From positions 124,001 through 188,000 of the forward strand of contig CANRNJ010000004.1 in NCBI GenBank assembly GCA_947631955.1: a stretch of 64,000 nt of DNA. The letters run 5' to 3'. The translations under genes and the position numbers were made by a program. The notes under the pieces were generated by a model that worked only from the letters and a program-made list of their open reading frames with translations, made no database searches and was not told the DNA's origin. This DNA comes from an uncultured Lachnospiraceae bacterium (lineage in GTDB: Bacteria > Bacillota > Clostridia > Lachnospirales > Lachnospiraceae). Shown piece by piece: positions 43,045 through 52,059 of this stretch. Numbering within the stretch: the stretch's first letter is position 1; every line of letters begins with the position of its first letter.

Positions 43045-44076
43045 GTGAAAAAAACAGGATGTGATAATAACCCGGATCGTAAGGCCAGATATTTTAAAAA
43101 GCCCGCAGGAATAGCAATATTCTGGGGGCTTGGACTGATTTTGGCACTGGTGCTTGTCAACCACCACAATCCGTTGGCGGACCAAGTGACAGAGCAGATG
43201 AAAAAGTTCAGCGGCTGTGTGCTGATCGTCTTTACCTGCGCTATTTTTGCCATCTACTATGACAGGATCATGACGATTCCGGCGGAACTGTTCCAGAGCA
43301 GGAAACTGATCTGGAAGCTGTCCAAGAATGATTTTAAAAAGCGCTATGCAGGTTCGTATCTGGGCATCGTTTGGGCGATGGCCCAGCCGGTCGTTACCGT
43401 GGTGATGTACTGGATCGTGTTCGACAAGGTGTTTGACACGAGAAGCCAGATGGTGGCAAGCGGACTCAATGTGCCCTATGTGCTGTACCTGACGGCGGGA
43501 CTGGTACCGTGGTTTTACTTTTCGGAAGCGATCACGCAGGGCACCATGGCGCTGATCGAGTATAATTATCTTGTCAAAAAAGTAGTGTTCAATATCAGTA
43601 TTCTTCCGATCATCAAAGTGATCGCCGCTACTTTTATCCATATCTTCTTTGTGGCGGTATTGCTGTTGGTGGCTGTGGGATACGGTTATTATCCGAGCAT
43701 CTATACGCTGCAGCTGATATATTACAGCCTCTGTATGTTCCTTCTGGTGCTGGGCATGAGTTATCTGACCTGCGCGCTGGTCGTATTTATCAGGGATCTG
43801 CAGCAGATCATCAGTATCGCCCTGCAGATCGGCATGTGGGCGACGCCGATCCTCTGGGATATTTCGATGCTTAAAACGGACAATATGAAGACGCTTTTTA
43901 AACTGAATCCGCTTGTCTATGTGGTAAACGGCTACAGGAGCGCGATCTATGAGAAAGAGTGGTTTTGGGAGCATTTCTACTCCTCCACTTATTTCTGGAT
44001 CTTTACGATCAGTCTGTTTTGTATCGGCACGCTCATTTTCAGGAAACTAAGGGTGCATTTTGCGGATGTGCTTTAA
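43045..44076 (+). CDS. Wzm/TagG-type ABC-2 polysaccharide export permease
   Basis: 343 residues, about 75 longer at the N-terminus than typical, because two extra helices (about 22-40 and 54-72) precede the conserved core. The core begins LIWKLSKNDFKKRYAGSYLG and has six helices; QPVVTVVMYWIVFDKVF and GLVPWFYFSEAI are typical of this family. With the next gene it forms an exporter for lipid-linked glycan. GTG 43045 has AGAGGA nine bases upstream. Confidence 0.9.
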   Translation: MKKTGCDNNPDRKARYFKKPAGIAIFWGLGLILALVLVNHHNPLADQVTEQMKKFSGCVLIVFTCAIFAIYYDRIMTIPAELFQSRKLIWKLSKNDFKKRYAGSYLGIVWAMAQPVVTVVMYWIVFDKVFDTRSQMVASGLNVPYVLYLTAGLVPWFYFSEAITQGTMALIEYNYLVKKVVFNISILPIIKVIAATFIHIFFVAVLLLVAVGYGYYPSIYTLQLIYYSLCMFLLVLGMSYLTCALVVFIRDLQQIISIALQIGMWATPILWDISMLKTDNMKTLFKLNPLVYVVNGYRSAIYEKEWFWEHFYSSTYFWIFTISLFCIGTLIFRKLRVHFADVL

Positions 44077-44093
44077 TTCAGGGATAAAAGATT

Positions 44094-45416
44094 ATGCATA
44101 ATGATACGATTGCGATTCAGGTGACCAATCTGGAAAAAGTCTATAAGCTGTATGACAAACCGTCTGACCGGATCAAGGAGGCGCTCGGCTTCGGCCGCGG
44201 CAGGCACCATACGGAGCATCACGCCCTGAAGGGGGTGAACCTGACGGTGCGGCAGGGCGAGTGCATCGGGATCATCGGGACAAACGGATCAGGAAAATCT
44301 ACTATCTTGAAGATCATCACGGGCGTCCTGAACCCGACCAGCGGCGATGTGGCCGTAAACGGGCGTATCTCCGCGCTGTTGGAGCTTGGCGCAGGATTCA
44401 ATATGGAATATAACGGGATCGAGAATATCTATCTGAACGGGACCATGATCGGTTTCAGCGAGAAAGAGATCAAGGAGAAGATGGACGCCATTCTGGAATT
44501 TGCCGATATCGGCGAGTATGTATATCAGCCGGTCAAGACCTATTCAAGCGGTATGTTCGTGCGGCTTGCCTTTGCGGTGGCGATCAACATCGATCCGGAG
44601 ATCCTCATAGTAGACGAGGCGCTCTCCGTCGGAGATGTTTTTTTTCAGGCAAAATGCTATCATAAATTCGAAGAATTTAAATCCATGGGAAAGACGATCG
44701 TGTTCGTGAGCCATGATCTGAGCAGTATCAGCAAGTACTGCGACCGGGTCGTGCTTCTCAATCAGGGCGTTAAACTGGGAGAAGGCGAGCCCAAGAAGAT
44801 GATCGATATCTATAAGCAGGTGCTGGTGGGACAGTATGCGTTACCGGAATCCGGGACGGACAGTCTGCTGGACGATGAGGACGTGCGCTCTGCCGCCGGT
44901 GGACAGCGCCCGAAGGCATCGGCAGAGCATACCCCGGACGCCGCAGCGAAGGAACGGCAGTCAGCAGAAAACCCTGAGCTTTTGGAGTACGGGTCTAAAA
45001 AGGCTGTGATCACGGAATACTATATCACGGACGAAAAGGGAAACAGGACGCCTGCGATCCTGAAGGGAAGCACGTTCGCGATCCATATGAAAGTGCGTAT
45101 GGAGGAGCATATCAGCGCGCCGATCTTTGCTTTTACGATCAAGAATGTAAAAGGGACGGAGATCACCGGTACGAACACCATGTTTGAAAAGGCGTTTTTG
45201 GAGCCGGTGGAAGCGGGTGAAGAACGGGAAGTGACTTTTACGCAGGAAATGAATCTTCAGGGCGGGGATTATCTCTTGTCCTTGGGAGTCACGGGGTATG
45301 AGAACGACGATTTTACGGTGTACCATAGACTGTACGATGTACTGGATCTGACGGTTATCTCCGATAAGGACACGGTCGGATTCTATGACATGAACTCAAA
45401 GGTAGAGGTGCATTGA
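44094..45416 (+). CDS. Wzt/TagH-type ABC ATPase with C-terminal glycan-binding domain
   Basis: 440 residues. Walker A GTNGSGKST (about 62), signature YSSGMFVRL (about 150), Walker B ILIVDEALSVGD (about 168-179). A linker rich in Ala, Glu and Ser (about 250-295) leads to a beta-rich domain (about 300-435) like the Wzt C-terminal carbohydrate-binding domain. In Gram-negative O8/O9a systems that domain recognises the capped chain end before export. Here it sits next to a methyltransferase-kinase, so a similar coupling is plausible. It pairs with the permease 17 bases upstream. Confidence 0.92.
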   Translation: MHNDTIAIQVTNLEKVYKLYDKPSDRIKEALGFGRGRHHTEHHALKGVNLTVRQGECIGIIGTNGSGKSTILKIITGVLNPTSGDVAVNGRISALLELGAGFNMEYNGIENIYLNGTMIGFSEKEIKEKMDAILEFADIGEYVYQPVKTYSSGMFVRLAFAVAINIDPEILIVDEALSVGDVFFQAKCYHKFEEFKSMGKTIVFVSHDLSSISKYCDRVVLLNQGVKLGEGEPKKMIDIYKQVLVGQYALPESGTDSLLDDEDVRSAAGGQRPKASAEHTPDAAAKERQSAENPELLEYGSKKAVITEYYITDEKGNRTPAILKGSTFAIHMKVRMEEHISAPIFAFTIKNVKGTEITGTNTMFEKAFLEPVEAGEEREVTFTQEMNLQGGDYLLSLGVTGYENDDFTVYHRLYDVLDLTVISDKDTVGFYDMNSKVEVH

Positions 45417-45440
45417 CAGGAAGGCGCAGGAATATAGACA

Positions 45441-47519
45441 ATGTCTGGAGATCATATTGAGGAAATCGGCAGGATAAAACTGAATCTGAAACATTACCCC
45501 GGCGAGGACTATTACTGCGACGGTGAAGTAGAAGACGAACTTTTGGATATCGCCCGTAATTATTCGCAGGCGGAGTATGGGCGGATCATTGAGGAGCGGC
45601 GCAGCTGGCCTATATTGTATCATCTGTCGCCGCTGAGAGAGAATATCGTGGAGTGGCTGCCGATCACAAAAGATATGAAGGTGTTGGAGGTGGGTTCCGG
45701 CTGCGGCGCAGTCACGGGAGCGCTCGCGAGGAAGGCGGGCGAGGTGTCCTGCATAGAATTGTCCCGCAAAAGGAGCCGGATCAATGCCTATCGCCATATG
45801 GATGCGGATAACGTAACGATCCATGTAGGGAACTTTCAGGATGTGGAGCCGGATCTGGACTGTGACTACGATTATATCTGCCTGATCGGCGTGTTCGAGT
45901 ATGCGCAGGCATATATAGAGTCGAGCACCCCCTATGTGGACTTCCTGAACATTATCCGGAAACATGTCAAAGCGGACGGGCATATCGCGATAGCGATTGA
46001 GAATAAGTTCGGACTGAAATACTGGGCAGGCTGCCAGGAAGATCATCTGGGCACTTATTTCAGCAGTCTGGAGGATTATCCCGACGGCGGCGTGGTGAGG
46101 ACATTTACGGCGGACGGGCTGCGCAGAATCGCGGGCCAGTGCGGATATCGGCAGGCATGGATGTATTATCCCTATCCCGATTATAAATTTATGACCTGTC
46201 TGTACTCCGACGACAGACTTCCGAAGACCGGTGAGCTCACTCTTAACATGCGCAATTTTGACCGGGAGAGATTGGCACTGTTTGACGAGAAAAAGGTGTT
46301 CGATACGATCCTTCAGGAGGAACAGTTCCCGCTGTTCTCCAATTCCTATATGATGCTTCTGGGACCCGAACCGGAAGAAAAATATGTGAAATATTCCAAT
46401 GACAGGCTGCCGCAGTTCTGCATTAAGACTGTTCTTTGCAGGACGGGATCGGAGAAAATAATAGAAAAACACCCGTTATGCGAAGAAGCATATGACCATA
46501 TCAGAAAGACTGCGGAGGCCTACCGCGGACTGGCCGAGCGGTATGCGGGAAGCGGACTGTCCATTAACCGCTGCTCTCTGGCAGAGGATCCGCACCCGTA
46601 TCTGCGTCTGGAGTATCTTGAAGGCAGAACGCTTGCGGAGATCATGGACGAGAGATTGGCGCACAATGATGAGGAAGGTTTCCAAAGCCTGTTTGACGAA
46701 TACCTTAAGCGCATTGCGGTTGGCGGACAAGAGAAAACGTCTGACTACGATCTTGTTTTTTCAAACATTATTGTACCGGATAACATAAATAACACATGGA
46801 ACGTTATCGACTGCGAATGGAGTTTTGAGCAGCCCATCGAAACAAAACAAATTGCTTTCCGGGCGGTGTATTGTTATCTGTTGGAAGATGAAAAAAGAAA
46901 TATATTAAATCAAGATTTAATATTTAAGAAGCTCCGGATCGACCAGACGGATGCGGAGCAGTACCGAAAACAGGAAATGAGATTTCAAAAATATATCACG
47001 GGCAGAAAAATGTCGATGGCAGAGATAAGAGATAACATTGGTTATCCTGTCTACACGCTGGAAGCGTTCCAAAGAGGGCAGGCGGCGGCAGGGGCCGAAA
47101 GCCGTGTACAGATCTACGAAGATACCGGCAGCGGATTTAGTGAGGAACAGTCTTATTTCCTTGACGAAAACATGGGCAGTCAGATCCGCGTCACTCCGGA
47201 GGGTATGACGGAATTGGAACTGGCGGTGGCAGGCGGACGGAGCGCGCTGCGGATCGACCCCGGCAGCGAATCCTGCATGGTCTACATTCAGGAGATCAGA
47301 TGGAACGGGGAGCCGTTGCCGTGGAAAGGAAAGCGGATAACGGCCAACGGATTCAAAGTCGGTGACAATACCTATGTGTTTCCCACTCAGGACCCCAATA
47401 TTACGGTTTCTCTGGCGGGAATACACAGCGAAGCGGATAATCTGATGCAGGTCCGCATGGAAGTGACAAGGCTTCCGGAAGAAACGGCAAAGCACATTAA
47501 AAAAAGGGGTTTGCTCTGA
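45441..47519 (+). CDS. SAM methyltransferase fused to kinase-like domain, WbdD-like chain-capping candidate
   Basis: 692 residues. The class I methyltransferase domain (about 40-280) has VLEVGSGCGAVTGALA (about 81-96). A kinase-like domain (about 315-545) follows: VFSNIIVPDNINNTWNVIDCEW (split here as SNIIV and VIDCEW, about 443-462) resembles the catalytic Asn and metal-binding Asp of aminoglycoside-kinase-like folds. The last ~130 residues form a beta-rich domain. WbdD, a methyltransferase-kinase, caps O8/O9 chains in E. coli and controls length with Wzt. The gene order Wzm, Wzt, methyltransferase-kinase is the same here. A 22-base AT-rich palindrome lies in the kinase part. Activity is inferred. 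Confidence 0.75.
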   Translation: MSGDHIEEIGRIKLNLKHYPGEDYYCDGEVEDELLDIARNYSQAEYGRIIEERRSWPILYHLSPLRENIVEWLPITKDMKVLEVGSGCGAVTGALARKAGEVSCIELSRKRSRINAYRHMDADNVTIHVGNFQDVEPDLDCDYDYICLIGVFEYAQAYIESSTPYVDFLNIIRKHVKADGHIAIAIENKFGLKYWAGCQEDHLGTYFSSLEDYPDGGVVRTFTADGLRRIAGQCGYRQAWMYYPYPDYKFMTCLYSDDRLPKTGELTLNMRNFDRERLALFDEKKVFDTILQEEQFPLFSNSYMMLLGPEPEEKYVKYSNDRLPQFCIKTVLCRTGSEKIIEKHPLCEEAYDHIRKTAEAYRGLAERYAGSGLSINRCSLAEDPHPYLRLEYLEGRTLAEIMDERLAHNDEEGFQSLFDEYLKRIAVGGQEKTSDYDLVFSNIIVPDNINNTWNVIDCEWSFEQPIETKQIAFRAVYCYLLEDEKRNILNQDLIFKKLRIDQTDAEQYRKQEMRFQKYITGRKMSMAEIRDNIGYPVYTLEAFQRGQAAAGAESRVQIYEDTGSGFSEEQSYFLDENMGSQIRVTPEGMTELELAVAGGRSALRIDPGSESCMVYIQEIRWNGEPLPWKGKRITANGFKVGDNTYVFPTQDPNITVSLAGIHSEADNLMQVRMEVTRLPEETAKHIKKRGLL

Positions 47520-47522
47520 TCG

Positions 47523-49904
47523 ATGAGAGAACAATCGGGTCGTTATGACTGGGCCGCCTACTATGCGGCAGAATATGAGAAGGAAAGAAAAGAAAATATC
47601 GTGCTGGCAGGTAAAATAGCCGACGCACAGAGGCGGCAGACGGATCTGGAGGGCAGCTTGAACCGTATTTATGCCAGTCCTTTCTGGAAGGCGGCCGGTC
47701 CTTTGCGGAAATTGTACCACGGATTGAAGGGCGGCGTGCGTCGGCATAAAGACACGGACAGGAGTTTGGAAACGAACCCCTGTCTTCTGCGTTATAAACG
47801 GGAACTGTACCGCCAGCAGCATCCCTATCTGGAATGGATACGCGAAGAAAATAACACGGGCCACGATAAAATAACGGATGTTACAGGATGGTGCGCGATC
47901 CGGATCCCGGAGTCGGATATCATGATCCTGACTTATGGCAGGGGGAAATTATCGGGCAGCACGTTCGATAGAATTAAATCTTGTTTTAATAATAAGAAAA
48001 ATTGTATGATCGCCTATGCCGACGAAGATTTTTACTGGCAGGATCCCCGCCTGCGGATGTGTCCGTGGTTCAAACCGGATTACTCTCCGGACACTCTGCT
48101 TGCCTTTAACTATTGGGGACATATGGCGGCGGTCAGAGCCGACCTGCTGTCGGATGTGCTCAGCGGTGAAGGAGCGGTTTCCAAGGACGAAAAGAGCAGC
48201 CAGACGGCACGTTTTTATGAGATATGTCTGCGTCTGGAGGAAACGGTGCAGAGAAGGTGCATGGTGAGCGGCATCCCGGCCGGTGAGAGCATCTGCCATA
48301 TCGACGATGTCCTTTATCATCAGGAATATGAAGCCTCGGCGGAAACGAAGCGCATGATGGAGGGGACAGAGGATCCGGAAGAGCGTTTTGAAATAGCCGA
48401 ACAGTGTCTGATAAAGGAACTGGAAAGCGGCAGGTATCTGGCGGGAGCAGGGAAGGACTGCGCTGCGGTCAGGGAGGCGGCGCTTGCCAGACGGGGCATC
48501 AAAGCGAGCCTTATAAGCGGACAGGAACCGGATCTTTACCATGTGCTCTACGACACATCCATATCCGGCAGAGAGCGGTGCGCCCGCGCTCAGAGTCCCA
48601 ACGGACATATGCAGCCGCATCATGTGGTATCCGTAGTGATCCTGTCCAAAGATCATCCCGGTGTGCTGGAACGGTGCCTTGATTCTTTTCGGAAAAAGAC
48701 GGAATATGTCTATTATGAGTGGATCGTCGTGGATAACGGGAGCAGCGGGCCGAACCGGGAGAAGATGGAAGAACTGCAGCGCAGATACGGATTCGTCTAT
48801 CTGTATGAGCCGATGCCCTTCAATTTCTCCAAAATGTGCAACATGGGCGTAAAGCGGGCATCGGGCGATCTGATCCTGTTTATGAATGATGATATCGAGA
48901 TCGTCGAACAGAGCTGGCTGAGGCGCATGGCAGGTCAGGCCCTGCAGCCGCAGACAGGCGCCGTAGGGGCAAAATTGTGGTATTCGGGGACCAGGAACAT
49001 TCAACATGCAGGCATCACCAATATGCAGATTGGACCGTCCCACAAACTGGTCACGTTCCCGGACGACCGGGATTATTATTATGGACGCAGCCGGGTCGTA
49101 TACGATATGATAGGAGTAACGGGAGCCTGCCTGATGGTGAGCCGTGAGAAATATGAGGAAATAGGCGGCTTGGACGAAACGATGCCGGTGGCGTACAACG
49201 ATGTGGATCTCTGCTTCCGGCTGATCGAAGCCGGGTATTACAATGTGCAGCGGAACGACGCCGTGTTGTATCACCACGAATCTTTGAGCAGAGGATCGGA
49301 TGAACAGGACGAGGGCAAATGGGAGAGGCTCCTTGCCGAGAAAGAACGCCTTTATCGGAAACATCCCCGCATGTTAGGCAGGGATGCCTTTTATCACAGA
49401 GCTTTGGTCGATAATGCGTCCGATTACAGGTGTAATTATAAATTTCCGTATGAAGAGCAGCTGCGGACGGCGGACGTTGAACCGCTTTCTTCCGAATGGA
49501 TCGGCAAAGCGGATCAAAACCGTCTGCGGCTGACGATAGACCACGCGCGGATACAGCACAAGATCCATGCAGATGAACCGGACATATTATGGATCATGGG
49601 TTGGTGTTATATACCGGGCGCAGACAATGCGCTTTACGACAAGCATGTGCTGCTGCGCGCGGAAGAAAGAGGCGGGAAGGACGAGAAGACGGAGGGATAT
49701 ACCGCCGTGCCGTTTGACTGGAACCGCAGGGATGTGGAATCCATCCTGCCCATGGAACGGAATGTGGGTCTGGCGGGGTTCGTGCTGCGCGTCAGATGCG
49801 GGGATCTGCAGCCGGGAAGTTACCGCGTCGGTATGCTGTGTACGGATGGGCAGGAAGAAAGGACGCTTGCGTGGAGCGATAAAATTTTTACGCTGGAGTC
49901 ATAG
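47523..49904 (+). CDS. Large GT2 glycosyltransferase with degenerate first GT domain
   Basis: 793 residues. A coiled-coil head (about 15-45) is followed by SPFWKAAGPLRKLYHGLKG, a motif shared with the next GT. A first region (about 120-340) resembles a GT-A fold (AYADEDFYWQDPRL) but lacks a clear nucleotide-binding start. The active-looking GT2 domain begins at VVSVVILSKDHPGVLERCL (about 366) with FMNDDIEI (about 453-460) and NDVDLCFRL. The last ~130 residues form a beta-rich domain with WIMGWCYIPGADN. It probably adds rhamnose or a related sugar during chain extension. No membrane segment. Confidence 0.85.
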   Translation: MREQSGRYDWAAYYAAEYEKERKENIVLAGKIADAQRRQTDLEGSLNRIYASPFWKAAGPLRKLYHGLKGGVRRHKDTDRSLETNPCLLRYKRELYRQQHPYLEWIREENNTGHDKITDVTGWCAIRIPESDIMILTYGRGKLSGSTFDRIKSCFNNKKNCMIAYADEDFYWQDPRLRMCPWFKPDYSPDTLLAFNYWGHMAAVRADLLSDVLSGEGAVSKDEKSSQTARFYEICLRLEETVQRRCMVSGIPAGESICHIDDVLYHQEYEASAETKRMMEGTEDPEERFEIAEQCLIKELESGRYLAGAGKDCAAVREAALARRGIKASLISGQEPDLYHVLYDTSISGRERCARAQSPNGHMQPHHVVSVVILSKDHPGVLERCLDSFRKKTEYVYYEWIVVDNGSSGPNREKMEELQRRYGFVYLYEPMPFNFSKMCNMGVKRASGDLILFMNDDIEIVEQSWLRRMAGQALQPQTGAVGAKLWYSGTRNIQHAGITNMQIGPSHKLVTFPDDRDYYYGRSRVVYDMIGVTGACLMVSREKYEEIGGLDETMPVAYNDVDLCFRLIEAGYYNVQRNDAVLYHHESLSRGSDEQDEGKWERLLAEKERLYRKHPRMLGRDAFYHRALVDNASDYRCNYKFPYEEQLRTADVEPLSSEWIGKADQNRLRLTIDHARIQHKIHADEPDILWIMGWCYIPGADNALYDKHVLLRAEERGGKDEKTEGYTAVPFDWNRRDVESILPMERNVGLAGFVLRVRCGDLQPGSYRVGMLCTDGQEERTLAWSDKIFTLES

Positions 49905-49924
49905 AAAAGGACCGCCGTCCGCCA

Positions 49925-49960
49925 AAAGGGTATCGCCGCTTTATAGAAAGGGTATCGCCG
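49925..49960 (+). repeat. Duplicated 14-base leader before the 49962 gene
   Basis: AAAGGGTATCGCCG occurs twice with a 22-base period, the second copy ending one base before the start codon. Each copy contains a ribosome-site-like AAAGGG. Confidence 0.7.
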
Positions 49961-49961
49961 T

Positions 49962-51983
49962 ATGGAACAGAGAGAACCGGAAAACATGACGGAGGAGGAA
50001 AGACTCCGTTATTACAAGGACGCTTACGAGCGGGAAAAGCAGAAGGGAAGAACGCTTACCGGCAGGCTGGAGGACGCTGAGCGGCAGAACGCCGCCTTGG
50101 AAGAGCGTCTTGGCCGGATCAAGGGCAGTATGGTCTGGCGTCTGTCCAAGCCGCTGCGTTCGTTGGTGCATTGGGTGCGCAGGACCAGAGAACGTCTGGG
50201 CTGTTACGGCAGCGTCAAGGGCGTGATGCGCAAACTGGATTCCAAGAGGATCGAACGGAAAGCGCGCGCACAGCACGGTACGGCCAGTTTCCCGGATGCG
50301 GAGGAAGCTAAGCGGCAGAGCGGGGAAACATTCAGCAGACGCGTAAAATTCAGCATACTGGTGCCGCTTTATAATACACCGGAAAAATATCTGCGGCAGG
50401 CCGTTGATTCCGTCCGGGCCCAGACTTATGCGGATTGGGAGCTGTGCCTTGCGGACGGTTCCGACGCGGAACATGCCTATGTGGGCCGGATCTGTGCGGA
50501 ATATGCGCGGCAGGACAAGCGCATCCTGTATCGGAAACTGCCGAAGAACGAAGGGATATCGGGCAATACCAACGCCTGTCTTGCCATGGCGTCGGGAGAT
50601 TATATCGCTCTTTTTGACCATGACGACGTGCTTCATCCGAGCGTGCTGTATGAATATATGAAGGTGATCTGCGGCAGGGGCGCGGACTATATTTACTGCG
50701 ACGAAGCCACTTTTAAGGGAAATAAGACGATAGACGACATGATCACGCTGCATTTTAAGCCGGATTTTGCTCCGGACAACCTCCGCGCGAACAATTACAT
50801 CTGTCATTTCAGCGCCTTTGACAGAAAACTGTTGGACGGCGGCGTTGTTTTCCGGTCGGAATTTGACGGAAGCCAGGACCACGATATGATCCTGAGGCTG
50901 ACCGCCAGAGCAGAGTGCGTAGTGCATGTGCCGAAACTGCTCTATTACTGGCGCTCGCATGAGGGCAGCGTGGCAGCGGACATCAATGCCAAAAGCTATG
51001 CTGTGGAGGCGGCCAAAGGGGCCGTGGCGGCGCATCTGAGAGATCAGGGGTTCGAGAATTTTGAGATCCGGTCCACCAAGGCGTTTGAAACCATTTTTCA
51101 GATCAAATATGAGATCAAGGGGAACCCCCTCGTGAGTATCGTGATCCCCAATAAAGACCACAAAGAGGATCTGGAGCGCTGCATAACGTCTATTTTGGAA
51201 AAAAGCAGTTACGGACACTATGAGATCATTGTGGTGGAAAATAACAGCGGGAGCGGGGAGATCTTTGAATATTACAGGAAAATACAGGAGAATCCCAATA
51301 TCCGCGTCATAACCTATGAAGGCGGCTTTAACTATTCCAAGATCAATAATCTGGGCGCTGCCGAGGCGCGCGGCGAATATATCGTTCTGCTCAACAATGA
51401 CACCGCCGTGATCTCCTTAGACTGGATCGAGGAACTGCTCATGTACGCACAGCGTCCCGATGTAGGAGCGGTGGGCGCCAAACTTTACTATGCCGACAGG
51501 ACCATCCAGCACGCCGGTGTGGTGCTGGGGTTAGGACAGCACAGAACGGCGGGACACAGCCATTACCGCGTCAGCTCCAACAATCTCGGATACATGGGAC
51601 GGCTCTGCTATGCGCAGAACGTAATGGCGGTGACGGGAGCCTGCCTGATGATGCGCAAAGAACTTTTTGACAGGCTGCACGGTCTGGATGAACAGTTTGC
51701 CGTATCCCTGAATGACGTGGATCTCTGCATCAGGGCGTGGAAAGCGGGCTGTGTCAATGTGTTTACGCCGTTTGCGGAGTTGTACCACTATGAATCCGCC
51801 TCCCGCGGGTCGGATGCCCAAGGGGAGAAAGCGGAGCGGTATGCCAAGGAGTCTGAGGTCTTTCGCGCCAAATGGAAAGAACTTCTCGACCGGGGCGATC
51901 CGTACTATAATCCCAATTTTTCACTGGATCGGAGCGATTTCGCGTTGAAGCTTGCGGAGAAAGGCGGAAACGTGCTAAAATAA
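49962..51983 (+). CDS. Two-domain GT2 glycosyltransferase
   Basis: 673 residues. Coiled-coil head, then SMVWRLSKPLRSLVHWVRR (about 55-73). GT-A domain one opens with FSILVPLYNTPEKYLRQAV (about 130) and has LFDHDDVLHP; domain two opens with VSIVIPNKDHKEDLERCI (about 391) and has LLNNDTAV (about 477) and NDVDLCIRAW. Both have intact metal-binding acidic pairs, so the protein may add two residues or make two linkages. Rhamnan-type synthases often show such tandem GT2 domains. A terminator follows, closing the export and extension block. Confidence 0.9.
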   Translation: MEQREPENMTEEERLRYYKDAYEREKQKGRTLTGRLEDAERQNAALEERLGRIKGSMVWRLSKPLRSLVHWVRRTRERLGCYGSVKGVMRKLDSKRIERKARAQHGTASFPDAEEAKRQSGETFSRRVKFSILVPLYNTPEKYLRQAVDSVRAQTYADWELCLADGSDAEHAYVGRICAEYARQDKRILYRKLPKNEGISGNTNACLAMASGDYIALFDHDDVLHPSVLYEYMKVICGRGADYIYCDEATFKGNKTIDDMITLHFKPDFAPDNLRANNYICHFSAFDRKLLDGGVVFRSEFDGSQDHDMILRLTARAECVVHVPKLLYYWRSHEGSVAADINAKSYAVEAAKGAVAAHLRDQGFENFEIRSTKAFETIFQIKYEIKGNPLVSIVIPNKDHKEDLERCITSILEKSSYGHYEIIVVENNSGSGEIFEYYRKIQENPNIRVITYEGGFNYSKINNLGAAEARGEYIVLLNNDTAVISLDWIEELLMYAQRPDVGAVGAKLYYADRTIQHAGVVLGLGQHRTAGHSHYRVSSNNLGYMGRLCYAQNVMAVTGACLMMRKELFDRLHGLDEQFAVSLNDVDLCIRAWKAGCVNVFTPFAELYHYESASRGSDAQGEKAERYAKESEVFRAKWKELLDRGDPYYNPNFSLDRSDFALKLAEKGGNVLK

Positions 51984-52001
51984 TATCCATAAGAGTGCCG
52001 G

Positions 52002-52032
52002 AAAGCGGAAACATCTCTGAAACCGCTTTTTT
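52002..52032 (+). terminator. Intrinsic terminator after the GT2 gene
   Basis: AAAGCGG pairs with CCGCTTT around a 14-base loop and runs into TTTTTT. It separates the GT2 gene from phosphoglucomutase. Confidence 0.75.
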
Positions 52033-52059
52033 GCAATGAATCGGAACGGAGGGATCATC

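Noticed and set aside
42157..43974. 605-codon reverse frame across rmlC and the Wzm-type permease
   Set aside because: It spans two clear forward genes and their gap and has no domain; it reflects codon bias.
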